Of a stretch of DNA of 64,000 nt, positions 28,524-37,629 are shown one piece after another. This stretch comes from Planctomicrobium piriforme (GTDB lineage: Bacteria; Planctomycetota; Planctomycetia; Planctomycetales; Planctomycetaceae). Where the stretch lies: positions 62,001 through 126,000 of the forward strand of contig NZ_FOQD01000010.1 in the NCBI RefSeq assembly GCF_900113665.1, read 5' to 3'. Both the position numbers and the translations under genes were made by a program. Below the pieces are notes generated by a model that saw only the letters and a program-made list of their open reading frames with translations, was not told the DNA's origin and ran no database searches. Numbering within the stretch: the stretch's first letter is position 1; each line of letters starts with the position of its first letter.

Positions 28524-28653
28524 AAAATCCGAAATTCGAAGCACGAAATCCGAAACGAACTCAAATTCAAAAATTCTCAAGCGGCTGCGAAACACGTCTT
28601 TCGATCTTAACACTGCAACCGTTTCGGATTTCGAATTTCGTGCTTCGAATTTT
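28524..28653. repeat. Inverted pair of the CACGAA...TCCGAAA repeat
   Basis: Arms 28524-28556 and 28621-28653 are near-perfect inverted copies around a 64-base spacer, between the DUF1553 and DUF1501 genes. They could form a large hairpin in the transcript. Related copies lie at 6442-6473 and 57715-57733. Confidence 0.8.
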
Positions 28654-28658
28654 CTCCA

Positions 28659-31600
28659 TCATGGAACAAACATGAATTCCGGTGAATTCACCAGCGTCCA
28701 GACCGCATCTTCCAGGCGTTCCCGCCAGTCGGCATTGAGCAGGACCGTCGGAGGATCTCCCTGACGGACTTCGTCTTCCAGACGCAGCTTGATGTTGCTC
28801 GCTTCTGGATCCAGGTGGTTCGTCCAGGCGACCTGATTTCTCGGTAGTCGTTCCCGTGGTTTCGGAACTGCGCCGGGGATGCGACGCGTTTCGTAACCGG
28901 GTGTGAGGAGTTCCACGAACAGCTGGCGCTCCGTTGCCGACGGCGTTCTGGTCAGTACCTGCCGATAAACATTGTCGATCAGTTGCTCGACGGACTGATC
29001 CTGCATGGCCAATACGGTGAAGGCACTATCATCCGACAACGTGCAGGCACGCCGCGCTAACAGACCGTTCGAGACCTCAGCTGGCTGCAGCGGATTGGGG
29101 GCGGTCTCCCGCACCGTAATTGGATCTTGCCGCGAACTTCGCCAGCCGAATGTTTCCAGCGTAGTGATGAACGGCTGTGCAAACGGCAGCGACAAACTCG
29201 GGCGGTCGCGTTCGTTGGAGAGTGACGCAAACTGCCACGCGCGGCGCGGCGTTCCCAGGTTCAGGGACTGTTTCAATTCGCGGCTCGTGTCGATGTCGAT
29301 GCACATCACGTCGGCGTCAAACGGCTTGCCGGAAACCAGGAATAGCGAATCAACCAGTTGTTCAGCTGACAGGCGTCGCTTCAGCGGCGCGGCGAACAGG
29401 TAGGCAGCGTCCGGCTGCGCGGCATCACGGCTGGTGCTTTCCCGCTGGTAAGCCGCCGAATTGAAAATCAGCCGCGCCAGATGCTTGAGGTCGTAATTGT
29501 TGGCGACCAGTTCTCGCGACAGTGCCTCAAGCAGTTCCGGGTGCGAAGGGTTGGCGTGTTCCCAGTCATCGACCGGCTCGACGAATCCATACCCGAGATA
29601 CCGCTGCCAGAGACGGTTCACAATCACCGGTGCGAAACGGTTGTTGTATGGCGATGTCAGCAGCAACGCCAGCTTCTCGCGAGAGTCTTTGGGATCGCGG
29701 AGCATTTCTGTGAGTTTGGCTTCGTCGCTTAACTCGGTGAACGGCCACACCGGCTCGATCGTGTCGCCGGGGAACAGCGTGATCTCGATCAGTAGCGAGT
29801 TCGATCCGCCCGGCACCGTGCTGGTTACCGGAAGTTTGACCTTGTCGCGATTCAGCATCGCCGAGAGGGCGAAAAGGTCGCGCTGGGCAATATCGTGGAA
29901 AGGGGCGTCATGACAGCGGGCACACTTCATTTCCACGCCCAGAAACGCCTCGGCGATGATGTGCGACTTGGCCGCCAGCGGGGCGTCGTTCTCGCTCGCC
30001 ATCTGAAAGCCGCCGGGGCCGCCGAAATAGGTGCTTCCCTCCATCATCACCAGTTCCGTGACGAAGCGGTCGAACGGCTTGTTGTCGCGGAATGACTCTT
30101 CGATCCAGTAGCGGAACGGGCCCGTGTTGTTCAGCGTCGGATTGATGATGTTCGGATTCTCGGCCAGGACATCCTGCCAGTAGCCGACCCAATGGTCCGC
30201 CCATTCGCGAGAAGTCAGCAGACGATCAATCGCCAATGACCGCCGTGCGTCCGCGGGATCATTCTGGAAACGTTCAATCTCTGCCCGAGTCGGCATCCGT
30301 CCGGTGATATCCAGAGTCACGCGGCGCAGAAACGAGGCGTCATCCGTTAGCGGCGCAGGCTGCATGCCGGCGGCTTCCAGCTTGTGCCCAATGAAGTTGT
30401 CGATCCAGTTCTTCCCGCTCCACTGGCCGGAAACCTGTGGAATGGCGGTCGCCGCCTGGCCGTCGATCACCTGTTTGGCCCAGGCATGACGCTTCTTCCA
30501 GTATTCCCCTTCCAGCACGCCTGCGATCGTTCGACGTTGGAGGTCGAACTCATCGAGGAACTGCTGCTGCGCAGTGACGAACTCTTCCCAGCCTGCGTCC
30601 GTCAGCAGAAATTCTCGCGTGCTGCCGAGGAGTCGAAAGTCCTCATTCGGGCGGGCAATGTAAGCCCCGGTTTCACCAAGTTCCGGGCGGCGGCCGCTCC
30701 CGCCGATGATCGTTTCGAAGACGATCACATGGGGCTGGCCGTCCCCTTCAATCGTGACGACCTTTTCCTTGTCGCCCCGATGCAGCGGATGAATGTTCGG
30801 GGCCAGGCTGCGGTCGATCGGAAAGACGGGACCGTTGTCTCCGCCGAGGTCGTGGAACGAGGTTTCCGCAATCAGTTCGTCATCCAGGTAGAGTCGCGCT
30901 GAGTTCCGAGAGCGAATCAACAGCCGCTGCTCTCCGGCCGGAATAACGATTCTCCCCGAGGCACGCAGCAGGCACGGATTGCTGCGGTCGATCTGGACTG
31001 CCTTTTCAGAGTACTTCTTCGGCAACTCGATGAAGCCGAAGCCTGGTGCCTGATAGCTTTCCACATAACGCGGCGGACGAAACGCCCACGTCTTGCGGTC
31101 GGGCAAATCTTCGTAAAGGTCGACAATCACTCCGTCAGCCGGCAGCTTGCTGGTATCGAGCTGAAACTTCGGCGGCGTGTACTGGTAGTGCTTCTGAATC
31201 TGCTCGCTGGAAAGTGCAGTCCGGTAGACGGCCAACTCATCCAGCCCTCCACGATAAGAATTCCCGGGCGAGCCGCCCATTGCCGAACCGATCCAGGCAT
31301 CGTCGTCATCGACGACTGGAGCATTGGCGCTCGCGCCCCCCATGTCCCAGTCCCCTTTGACCGCCACTCCGTCGATGTACCCTTTCAGGTTTTTCGGCTG
31401 GCCGAATGTGTAGGTGACTGCCACATGGTGCCAGCCGTCGCCGACGGTCATCCCGTCTTTCGAAGTCCAGCGATGCCAGGCGCCGTTGTCGCCCCGGCTG
31501 CGGAACAAAAAGCTGATGCCGACGCCCGCTTTGGCGGAGGTGAGTCGCAGCGCGAAATTCTGATTGGACGAGTTCGGCTGTGTTCGGCCTTTGCCGATCA

Positions 31601-32060
31601 GGTAGGCATAGCCGCCCGTCGGGATGGCTTCCGGTTTCACCCAGGCTTCAAGCGTAATCGCTTGGCCCTGATCGAAGTCGAAAACGCTTTCAGCTCCCGG
31701 GTCGGTAAGGCGAAAATATTGTCCCGCCGAGCGAAACTCGATGGCCGGGTTCGGTGCGGCGAACAGTTGGAATTCTTTCCCGCCGGGCCCTTCAACGCCT
31801 GAAGCCGATTCCGCATGGCGTTTCGCCTGCGTCGGTTCATCTGCGGGGTTCATCTCGTTTTTAACGGTCGCGGACTGTGGCTCAGAAAACCGCCAGTACG
31901 CCGCAGCACCGTCTTTGATCACCAGAGCCGAGTACGCGTCTGTCGACTGCGCCGTGCCCGGTGAGCTTCCTGGAACCGCAGCTGCGCAAATCGAACCCAG
32001 CACAAAAACAGTTGCCAGCAGTCGCGTCGTGCGAAAGAGAAACAGACTGGGTTTCGTCAT
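28659..32060 (-). CDS. LamG + DUF1549 + DUF1553 exported protein
   Basis: 1133 residues. A signal peptide (LLATVFVLGSICAAAV) is followed by a LamG/concanavalin-like domain at about residues 95-290 (ITLEAWVKPEAIPTGGYAYL; WHHVAVTYTFG; GLDELAVYRTALS). Then comes a long middle region, DUF1549 at about 555-765 (IDNFIGHKLEAAGMQ; DITGRMPTRAEIERF) with a single CxxCH motif CARCHD near residue 712, and DUF1553 at about 820-1090 (NRLWQRYLGYGFV). CxxCH suggests a covalently bound haem c. The pair with DUF1501 is a planctomycete hallmark, often tied to polysaccharide use; LamG would bind a glycan. Both would be exported. Confidence 0.92.
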   Translation of the reverse strand: MTKPSLFLFRTTRLLATVFVLGSICAAAVPGSSPGTAQSTDAYSALVIKDGAAAYWRFSEPQSATVKNEMNPADEPTQAKRHAESASGVEGPGGKEFQLFAAPNPAIEFRSAGQYFRLTDPGAESVFDFDQGQAITLEAWVKPEAIPTGGYAYLIGKGRTQPNSSNQNFALRLTSAKAGVGISFLFRSRGDNGAWHRWTSKDGMTVGDGWHHVAVTYTFGQPKNLKGYIDGVAVKGDWDMGGASANAPVVDDDDAWIGSAMGGSPGNSYRGGLDELAVYRTALSSEQIQKHYQYTPPKFQLDTSKLPADGVIVDLYEDLPDRKTWAFRPPRYVESYQAPGFGFIELPKKYSEKAVQIDRSNPCLLRASGRIVIPAGEQRLLIRSRNSARLYLDDELIAETSFHDLGGDNGPVFPIDRSLAPNIHPLHRGDKEKVVTIEGDGQPHVIVFETIIGGSGRRPELGETGAYIARPNEDFRLLGSTREFLLTDAGWEEFVTAQQQFLDEFDLQRRTIAGVLEGEYWKKRHAWAKQVIDGQAATAIPQVSGQWSGKNWIDNFIGHKLEAAGMQPAPLTDDASFLRRVTLDITGRMPTRAEIERFQNDPADARRSLAIDRLLTSREWADHWVGYWQDVLAENPNIINPTLNNTGPFRYWIEESFRDNKPFDRFVTELVMMEGSTYFGGPGGFQMASENDAPLAAKSHIIAEAFLGVEMKCARCHDAPFHDIAQRDLFALSAMLNRDKVKLPVTSTVPGGSNSLLIEITLFPGDTIEPVWPFTELSDEAKLTEMLRDPKDSREKLALLLTSPYNNRFAPVIVNRLWQRYLGYGFVEPVDDWEHANPSHPELLEALSRELVANNYDLKHLARLIFNSAAYQRESTSRDAAQPDAAYLFAAPLKRRLSAEQLVDSLFLVSGKPFDADVMCIDIDTSRELKQSLNLGTPRRAWQFASLSNERDRPSLSLPFAQPFITTLETFGWRSSRQDPITVRETAPNPLQPAEVSNGLLARRACTLSDDSAFTVLAMQDQSVEQLIDNVYRQVLTRTPSATERQLFVELLTPGYETRRIPGAVPKPRERLPRNQVAWTNHLDPEASNIKLRLEDEVRQGDPPTVLLNADWRERLEDAVWTLVNSPEFMFVP

Positions 32061-32296
32061 GAACGGGTGATCCAGATGAAACAGGTGAGGACATCCGCCC
32101 CGAGAGCTGCCGGCTCAGGGCGCGTCTGATGGGGCGGGACTTCATGTAGCGTCCCCTCCGCAAGGGCCGGAACGCATCGAAGAAGTCTGATGATTCTACT
32201 CGATCATTTTTCCCAAGTCCATCACCTGTCAGGCTCCAGCGACCAAAAAGAGGAGAGCGGTCGCAGGCCGGCGGAGAGCGGGAATGACCGGCAAAG

Positions 32297-32935
32297 TCAG
32301 AGGTGAATGATGCCCCGCTTCAGTCCGATTGTGACGGCATGCGTCCGGTCGGTGGCGCTCAGTTTGTGCAGCACGTTCTGGACGTGCATTTTGATCGTCC
32401 CATCGGCTGTTCCCAACCGGACGGCGATTTCTTTATTCGCCAGCCCCTGGGCCACCAGTCCCAGCACTTCCACTTCTCTGGGAGTGAGAACCGGACGAGG
32501 GAAGTACTCGGCCAGCCGCTGGGCGACGTCTTGCGAAATCAGCCTACGGCCGGCATGCACCGTGCGAATGGCATTCAAAACCTCGGTATGCACGGTTTCT
32601 TTCAGCAGATACCCGCGAATCCCCGCTTCAAGTGCCCGGTAAATGTACTGGTCGCCGTCAAAGCTGGTCAGCGCGATGATCCGCGCGTCCGGGAACTCTT
32701 CGACAATCGTCCGCACCGCGCCAATGCCGTCGAGCACCGGCATCCGTAGATCCAGCAGCATCACGTCGGGCTGGTACTTCCGGTACAGCTCGACCGCATC
32801 CTGTCCGTTCTCCGCCTCGGCAATCAGTTCCATATCCTGCTCGTTGTGCAGGATCGAGGCGATCCCCTTGCGCACGAGTGGATGATCGTCCACGCAGACG
32901 ACGCGAATCACGTCCTGTTTCACCTGATCGCTCAA
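32297..32935 (-). CDS. NarL/FixJ-type response regulator
   Basis: 212 residues from a TTG at 32935 which overlaps the kinase stop (TTGA), with AAAGGA upstream inside the kinase gene; a GTG four codons in is the alternative. The receiver has the acidic pair Asp16-Asp17 (VVCVDDHPLV) and phospho-acceptor Asp62 (VMLLDLRMP). The LuxR-type helix-turn-helix is at 150-212 (LTPREVEVLGLVAQGLANKE; GTIKMHVQNVLHKL). It would bind DNA after phosphorylation by the coupled sensor kinase. Likely targets are its own divergent region and the mdtABC operon. Confidence 0.93.
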   Translation of the reverse strand: MSDQVKQDVIRVVCVDDHPLVRKGIASILHNEQDMELIAEAENGQDAVELYRKYQPDVMLLDLRMPVLDGIGAVRTIVEEFPDARIIALTSFDGDQYIYRALEAGIRGYLLKETVHTEVLNAIRTVHAGRRLISQDVAQRLAEYFPRPVLTPREVEVLGLVAQGLANKEIAVRLGTADGTIKMHVQNVLHKLSATDRTHAVTIGLKRGIIHL

Positions 32936-35900
32936 CTCAAAGTGTCCTTTGCTGCGACCTCAAGCGGCCATTCTGTTCCATGTTGGGGGAACTTCCCGAG
33001 CGGAATCTCAATTCGTACCGTCGTGCCGCGTCCGGGGCTGCTTTGTACCTGCAACTGTCCGTGAATCTGCAAGGCGCGTTCCCGCATGCCGATGAGTCCG
33101 TAGTGGCCGGGTGAACGCACTTCGGCGCCATCGGTCTGAAATCCTCGCCCATCGTCGACAATCGACAGATACAGTCGCCGCCCCGACACTTGCAGGCTCA
33201 CTTCCAGATGACGCGCCCCGGAATGTTTGACCGTGTTGGTGATCGCCTCCTGAGCGATGCGGAGCAGATTGTACTCAACTTCGTTGGGGAGCAAATCGGG
33301 AATATCCACGATTCGCAAAGTCAGTTGAAGATCGTGTCCGTGAGTATTTTGCTGAGCAGCTTCCGTGATCGCCGCCGACAGCCGCGTTGCCTTTCCGTGA
33401 GTATTTCGTAAGCCTGCGACGGTCCGCCGGGCTTCCCTCAAGCAAAACCCGGCGTCGGCAATGACTTCCCGCAACGTCTGCTGCTCCTTGTTCGCCGTGA
33501 GTCGATTCGCAAGCGCCTGCATTTGCATGGTCACGCCGGAGAATCCCTGAATCAGCGTGTCGTGCAATTCCCGTGCAATGCGTAGGCGTTCTGCCATCAC
33601 CGCCAGAAACTGCGATCGCAACTGCATCATTCGCAGGCGATACGCTCCCCACGCTGCCAGAACCAGACAGGCCGCAGATAAGGCGATGAACCACGTCGTC
33701 TCGTAAAAATACGGCGGGACAATGAAGTTCACGGGTTCAGCCGCTTCCGACCATTCCATCGTGGGATTGGCCGCACAGACGCGAAAGCGATAGCTGTTGG
33801 GAGGCAGGTTCGTATAGAACGCCTCGCGCCGTTGGCCGGCATCGATCCAGTCTTTGTCAAAACCCTCAAGCATGTAGCGGAACCCGACCCGTTGCGGAAT
33901 CGCGTATGTCGCCGCCGTGTACCGGAACGTCACATTCGTCAGGCCAGGCGGCAGTCGCAACGAGCTCTTCAGATCCGCGTTTTTTCCATTCACCTGCATT
34001 TCTTCCACGATGACCTGCGGCGGTGGAAACTTCCGCGTCATCTGCGCCGGGTTGACGATCAGCACCCCCTGGTTGGTCGCGAACCAGATTTTTCCATCGT
34101 CAACCTGGTAGACCGGCAACTGCACGCCCCGCTGGCATTCCACCGTTCTCAGCGCCTCAGAGGGCGTGAAAGGATTGCTCTTGATACGGGGGATGGTTCC
34201 CGCGGCGCACGCCAGCACTTCAGCCCGGCTGACATGAAAAATCCCCCGGCTGCAGGCCAGCCAGAGACGGTCTTCAGTTTCGGCCACCAGCCCGAAGATT
34301 TCGTCGTCGTAGAGTCCCTGTTTCACGGTGAACTGCGACACCCGGCCATCCTGATCGAGCATCAACAGCCCGCGATCGCGCGTCCCCAGCCACAGTCTTC
34401 CATCGGCCGTCCGCAGCATCGCGTCCACGTTCTGAAACCGGTGGTCTTGCTGGACCAGCAGTTCGACGGCCAGGGTCGTGCAACGACAGACTCCGGTCTC
34501 GGACGCGGCAATCACGCCGGCGCTGCCGTCGGCCATCAGGCTGAGTATCGGCTTCTGCAACACAGGATTCCCGTGATCGGCAGGCACGATCATGCCGTCC
34601 TGAAATCGGGCGAGACCCTTCGATGTCCCGATCCAGAGTGTCCCCTGCCGATCCCGACACAACGACAACACCGTCTCGGCTGGCAGGCCCTCATCCGCAC
34701 CATAGGTCTTCGTGATGCGGTCTGCCTGTAAACGGCTCAAGCCCTGATCGGTGCCGATCCACAGGTTTCCATCTCCCCCGGACGACAATGACAAAATCAT
34801 TCCGCTCGGGAGACCGCTATTCTGGTCAAATGCCAGCGAACACCGGCGGCCGTCAAATCGGGCCAGTCCTGCGCCCAGCGTTCCGATCCAGATTGTCCCC
34901 GCATCATCCTGCACGATCGGGCCTGTGTCGTCGCTGGGGAGACCTTCATTGATCGTCAGCGGCATCGTCCGGCGATCGACAAACTGGTTCAGCCCGTGTT
35001 TCGTTCCAACCCAGATGCTTCCTTCGTGATCTTCATAAATCGCCAGCGCCGTACTCTGCGAGAGCCCGTCTCGGGTCCGGAACGATTCGATTTCATCTCC
35101 CTGAATCCGGCTCACGCCATCACGGGTCCCGACCCACAGGTTTCCTTCGTGGCTGATCGTCAGGCACTCGATCGAGTCATCCGCCAAGCCATTTCCGCGA
35201 GTGAGTCGTTGCTCTTCAACTCCCACCAGCTTCACCAGCCCATGATGGCTTCCCGCCCAGATCGTGCCCGAAGGGTCTGCGACAACTGCCGTCACCTGCG
35301 TCGTCGGGGGCAGGTTGATCAAGACTCGGGGCTCGAACCGTTCGCCGTTCCATTTCAGCAGCGTGTTTCCGGCCCCTCCCACCCAGATTGAGCCGTCTTT
35401 CGTTTCGCAGAGGCCATGCACGTTGGTCACCGTGAACCCGACCGATTCATCCATGCGGGTCAGTTGGCCCTCCTTGCTCCGGCGGACCAGTCCCGTCTCC
35501 GATCCAATCCACAGGTTCCCGCTCCGATCCAGCATCACTTTCCAGAGTGCTGCCGAATCTCCGTCATACCCAACTGACTGCGAGACCCCCTCGCGATACC
35601 GGATCAAACCCGATCCATTCGTCGCCAGCCACAGGTTCCCCTCACCGTCCGCGGCCAAATCGTGAATCCAGACGTCTTCGAGCGCGATTCCCTCGATCAC
35701 CGGGCCAGGCTGAAAGCGAATCCCATCAAACTGGTACAGGCCTGCCCGGGTGCCGAGCCAAAGCTGGTTGTCTGGCGTTTGTGTGATCGACAGCACCGTC
35801 GCTTGCGGCAACCCCTGGGGAGCTTGCCATTTTCTTAAGAATGCCTGGGTTAACGCCCGCCGAGCATCGAGAGCATGCGCCTGCCGAGTCCCAACGGCAA

Positions 35901-35970
35901 ACAGCAGCAACAGACAGAGAATGACGGCCCGGACCGACCAGCGGGGCACATGCGCCTTCAACCGTTCCAT
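32932..35970 (-). CDS. Propeller-type sensor histidine kinase
   Basis: 1012 residues from the ATG at 35970, preceded by AGGA; the frame extends to 36099 but the extension is not protein-like. A signal/anchor (VILCLLLLFAVGTRQAHA) is followed by more than ten Reg_prop beta-propeller repeats with LWLGTRAGLYQFDG-type units (about residues 60-640), a Y_Y_Y domain (about 680-750), one membrane helix (ALSAACLVLAAWGAYRL), a HisKA_3 box with RIARELHDTLIQGFSG (His near 803) and a HATPase with AQEAITNTVKHSGA and VDDGRGF. This is the periplasmic-propeller sensor design known from Bacteroides polysaccharide sensing, fitted here to a NarL-type partner. Its stop overlaps the regulator start. Confidence 0.93.
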   Translation of the reverse strand: MERLKAHVPRWSVRAVILCLLLLFAVGTRQAHALDARRALTQAFLRKWQAPQGLPQATVLSITQTPDNQLWLGTRAGLYQFDGIRFQPGPVIEGIALEDVWIHDLAADGEGNLWLATNGSGLIRYREGVSQSVGYDGDSAALWKVMLDRSGNLWIGSETGLVRRSKEGQLTRMDESVGFTVTNVHGLCETKDGSIWVGGAGNTLLKWNGERFEPRVLINLPPTTQVTAVVADPSGTIWAGSHHGLVKLVGVEEQRLTRGNGLADDSIECLTISHEGNLWVGTRDGVSRIQGDEIESFRTRDGLSQSTALAIYEDHEGSIWVGTKHGLNQFVDRRTMPLTINEGLPSDDTGPIVQDDAGTIWIGTLGAGLARFDGRRCSLAFDQNSGLPSGMILSLSSGGDGNLWIGTDQGLSRLQADRITKTYGADEGLPAETVLSLCRDRQGTLWIGTSKGLARFQDGMIVPADHGNPVLQKPILSLMADGSAGVIAASETGVCRCTTLAVELLVQQDHRFQNVDAMLRTADGRLWLGTRDRGLLMLDQDGRVSQFTVKQGLYDDEIFGLVAETEDRLWLACSRGIFHVSRAEVLACAAGTIPRIKSNPFTPSEALRTVECQRGVQLPVYQVDDGKIWFATNQGVLIVNPAQMTRKFPPPQVIVEEMQVNGKNADLKSSLRLPPGLTNVTFRYTAATYAIPQRVGFRYMLEGFDKDWIDAGQRREAFYTNLPPNSYRFRVCAANPTMEWSEAAEPVNFIVPPYFYETTWFIALSAACLVLAAWGAYRLRMMQLRSQFLAVMAERLRIARELHDTLIQGFSGVTMQMQALANRLTANKEQQTLREVIADAGFCLREARRTVAGLRNTHGKATRLSAAITEAAQQNTHGHDLQLTLRIVDIPDLLPNEVEYNLLRIAQEAITNTVKHSGARHLEVSLQVSGRRLYLSIVDDGRGFQTDGAEVRSPGHYGLIGMRERALQIHGQLQVQSSPGRGTTVRIEIPLGKFPQHGTEWPLEVAAKDTLS

Positions 35971-36291
35971 GCAACGTCCTGTCCAAATACCGGAAAAGGG
36001 CACTCGTTCCTGCGTGAAACCAAACGAGATTCTAACGGGAAAAGTTGCCGAAACGCCTGCCAACCGGGGGAAAGTTTCTTCGGCCCTGCTATTTGGCATA
36101 TTTTGATCTGAGCCGGCCGATAGTTTTCGACAGTCGCATCACCACGCAATAATACATAGGCTTGTAGAGGAGTTTTCTCTACCTCGAAAACCGCACCCAT
36201 CGGCGGCTTCTCGCGACACGGCATCCACAACAGAACCTTGCATTTCCGTAAGGTTTCCGTTTTCGACCGATGCGACCTCGGACATCCTGCC
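35971..36291. other. Divergent regulatory region between sensor kinase and mdtA
   Basis: About 320 bases. It must hold the promoters of both the two-component pair and the efflux operon, so it is a likely binding site of the regulator. I could not pick out a confident operator. Confidence 0.6.
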
Positions 36292-37629
36292 ATGACCACC
36301 CCGCTGGCTGAACAATCCTCAAAACTGAAACCTGCCGCGGCCGCTGCTGCCGGGCTTTCAGACCGTGGTTCTCACGAAGCCATCCCCCCGGCGCCGAGTG
36401 CAGTTTCAACCTCCAGCAAGAGGGGCATCTGGGGCTGGTTGTTCCTGGCCGCACTCGCTGCTGCCGCATGGTATTTCTCACCGCACTGGTGGCCGCGCGT
36501 CGAAGCCCTGCTCCATGCTGCTCCGCCCCCGGCCCCTGCCGGTCCTCGTGCCGTACCGGTCGTCACGACCAAAGTCCTCGAACGCGATTTCCATCTCTAC
36601 ATCAACGGCCTCGGCACCGTCACCGCTTTCAACACCGTCACCGTCAAAACCCGTGTCGAAGGGGAAGTGGTCAACGTCGCCTTCACGGAAGGCCAGATGG
36701 TCCAGGCCGGCGACCTGCTCGCCGAGATCGATCCCCGCACCTATCAGATGCAGCGCGATCAGGTGCAGGCCCAGATCGCCCGCGACGAAGCGACTCTCAA
36801 ACTCGCCGAATCGACTCTGTTGCGCCAGAACGACCTCATGAAATCGCAGGCGACCACTCCTCAAATCGTGGATCAACAGGTCGCTCAGGTCGATCAGGCC
36901 CGCGCAGCACTGCAGATGGATCAGGCGATGCTCGAAACCGCTAACCTGCAGCTCATCTATTGTCGCATCGTCGCCCCCATCAGCGGACGGATCGGACTGC
37001 GACTCGTCGACCGCGGTAACATCGTGCAGGCGAACTCTCCGCTGGGTCTCGCTGTGATCACTCAGCTCGAACCGATCTCGCTGGTGTTCACGATTCCCCA
37101 GGACGACATCCCCCGCGTGCAGAAACGCATTGCAGAAAAAGGGGAATTGACGGTGGAAGCCTTCGACCGCGATTTCCGCACACGGCTGGCCGTCGGCAAA
37201 CTGACCGCAATCGACAATCAGGTTGATGCCACCACCGGCACCCTTCGCTTGAAGGCCACGTTCGACAACAAAGATCACGCCCTCTTCCCCAACCAGTTTG
37301 TGAATGCTCGACTCGAAGTCGAAACGCTCCCGAATGCCCTGCTCATTCCCTCCGCCGCGCTGCAACGCGGACCGGAAAGCACCTATGTCTATGTGGTGAA
37401 AAGCGACGACACGGTCGAACTCCGGACCGTCCAACTGGGCCCCAGCGAAGGGGCCGAAACTGCGATCCTTCACGGTCTTGCCGCCGGCGAAACCATCGTC
37501 ACCAACGGACTCGACAAACTCCAGCCGGGCGCCAAGGTCATCCTTCGGGAGAAAACCGGACCAGGCCGTGGTGAACGGCCCGCCTCGCCTGGGGAAGCAC
37601 CCGCCGCTGCGCGGAAAGGGGCCGCATGA
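36292..37629 (+). CDS. mdtA: MdtA-type RND efflux periplasmic adaptor
   Basis: 445 residues from the ATG at 36292 (MTTPLAEQSSK). An N-terminal membrane anchor (GWLFLAALAAAAWYF) is followed by the membrane fusion protein fold: lipoyl half VKTRVEGEVVNVAFTEGQMV, coiled-coil hairpin with QVQAQIARDEATLKLAES, second lipoyl half IVAPISGRIGLRLVDRGNI, and the beta-barrel part with KGELTVEAFDRD. It joins an inner-membrane RND pump to an outer-membrane channel. Its TGA overlaps the mdtB ATG (ATGA). A TolC-type channel gene is not in the window. Confidence 0.93.
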   Translation: MTTPLAEQSSKLKPAAAAAAGLSDRGSHEAIPPAPSAVSTSSKRGIWGWLFLAALAAAAWYFSPHWWPRVEALLHAAPPPAPAGPRAVPVVTTKVLERDFHLYINGLGTVTAFNTVTVKTRVEGEVVNVAFTEGQMVQAGDLLAEIDPRTYQMQRDQVQAQIARDEATLKLAESTLLRQNDLMKSQATTPQIVDQQVAQVDQARAALQMDQAMLETANLQLIYCRIVAPISGRIGLRLVDRGNIVQANSPLGLAVITQLEPISLVFTIPQDDIPRVQKRIAEKGELTVEAFDRDFRTRLAVGKLTAIDNQVDATTGTLRLKATFDNKDHALFPNQFVNARLEVETLPNALLIPSAALQRGPESTYVYVVKSDDTVELRTVQLGPSEGAETAILHGLAAGETIVTNGLDKLQPGAKVILREKTGPGRGERPASPGEAPAAARKGAA

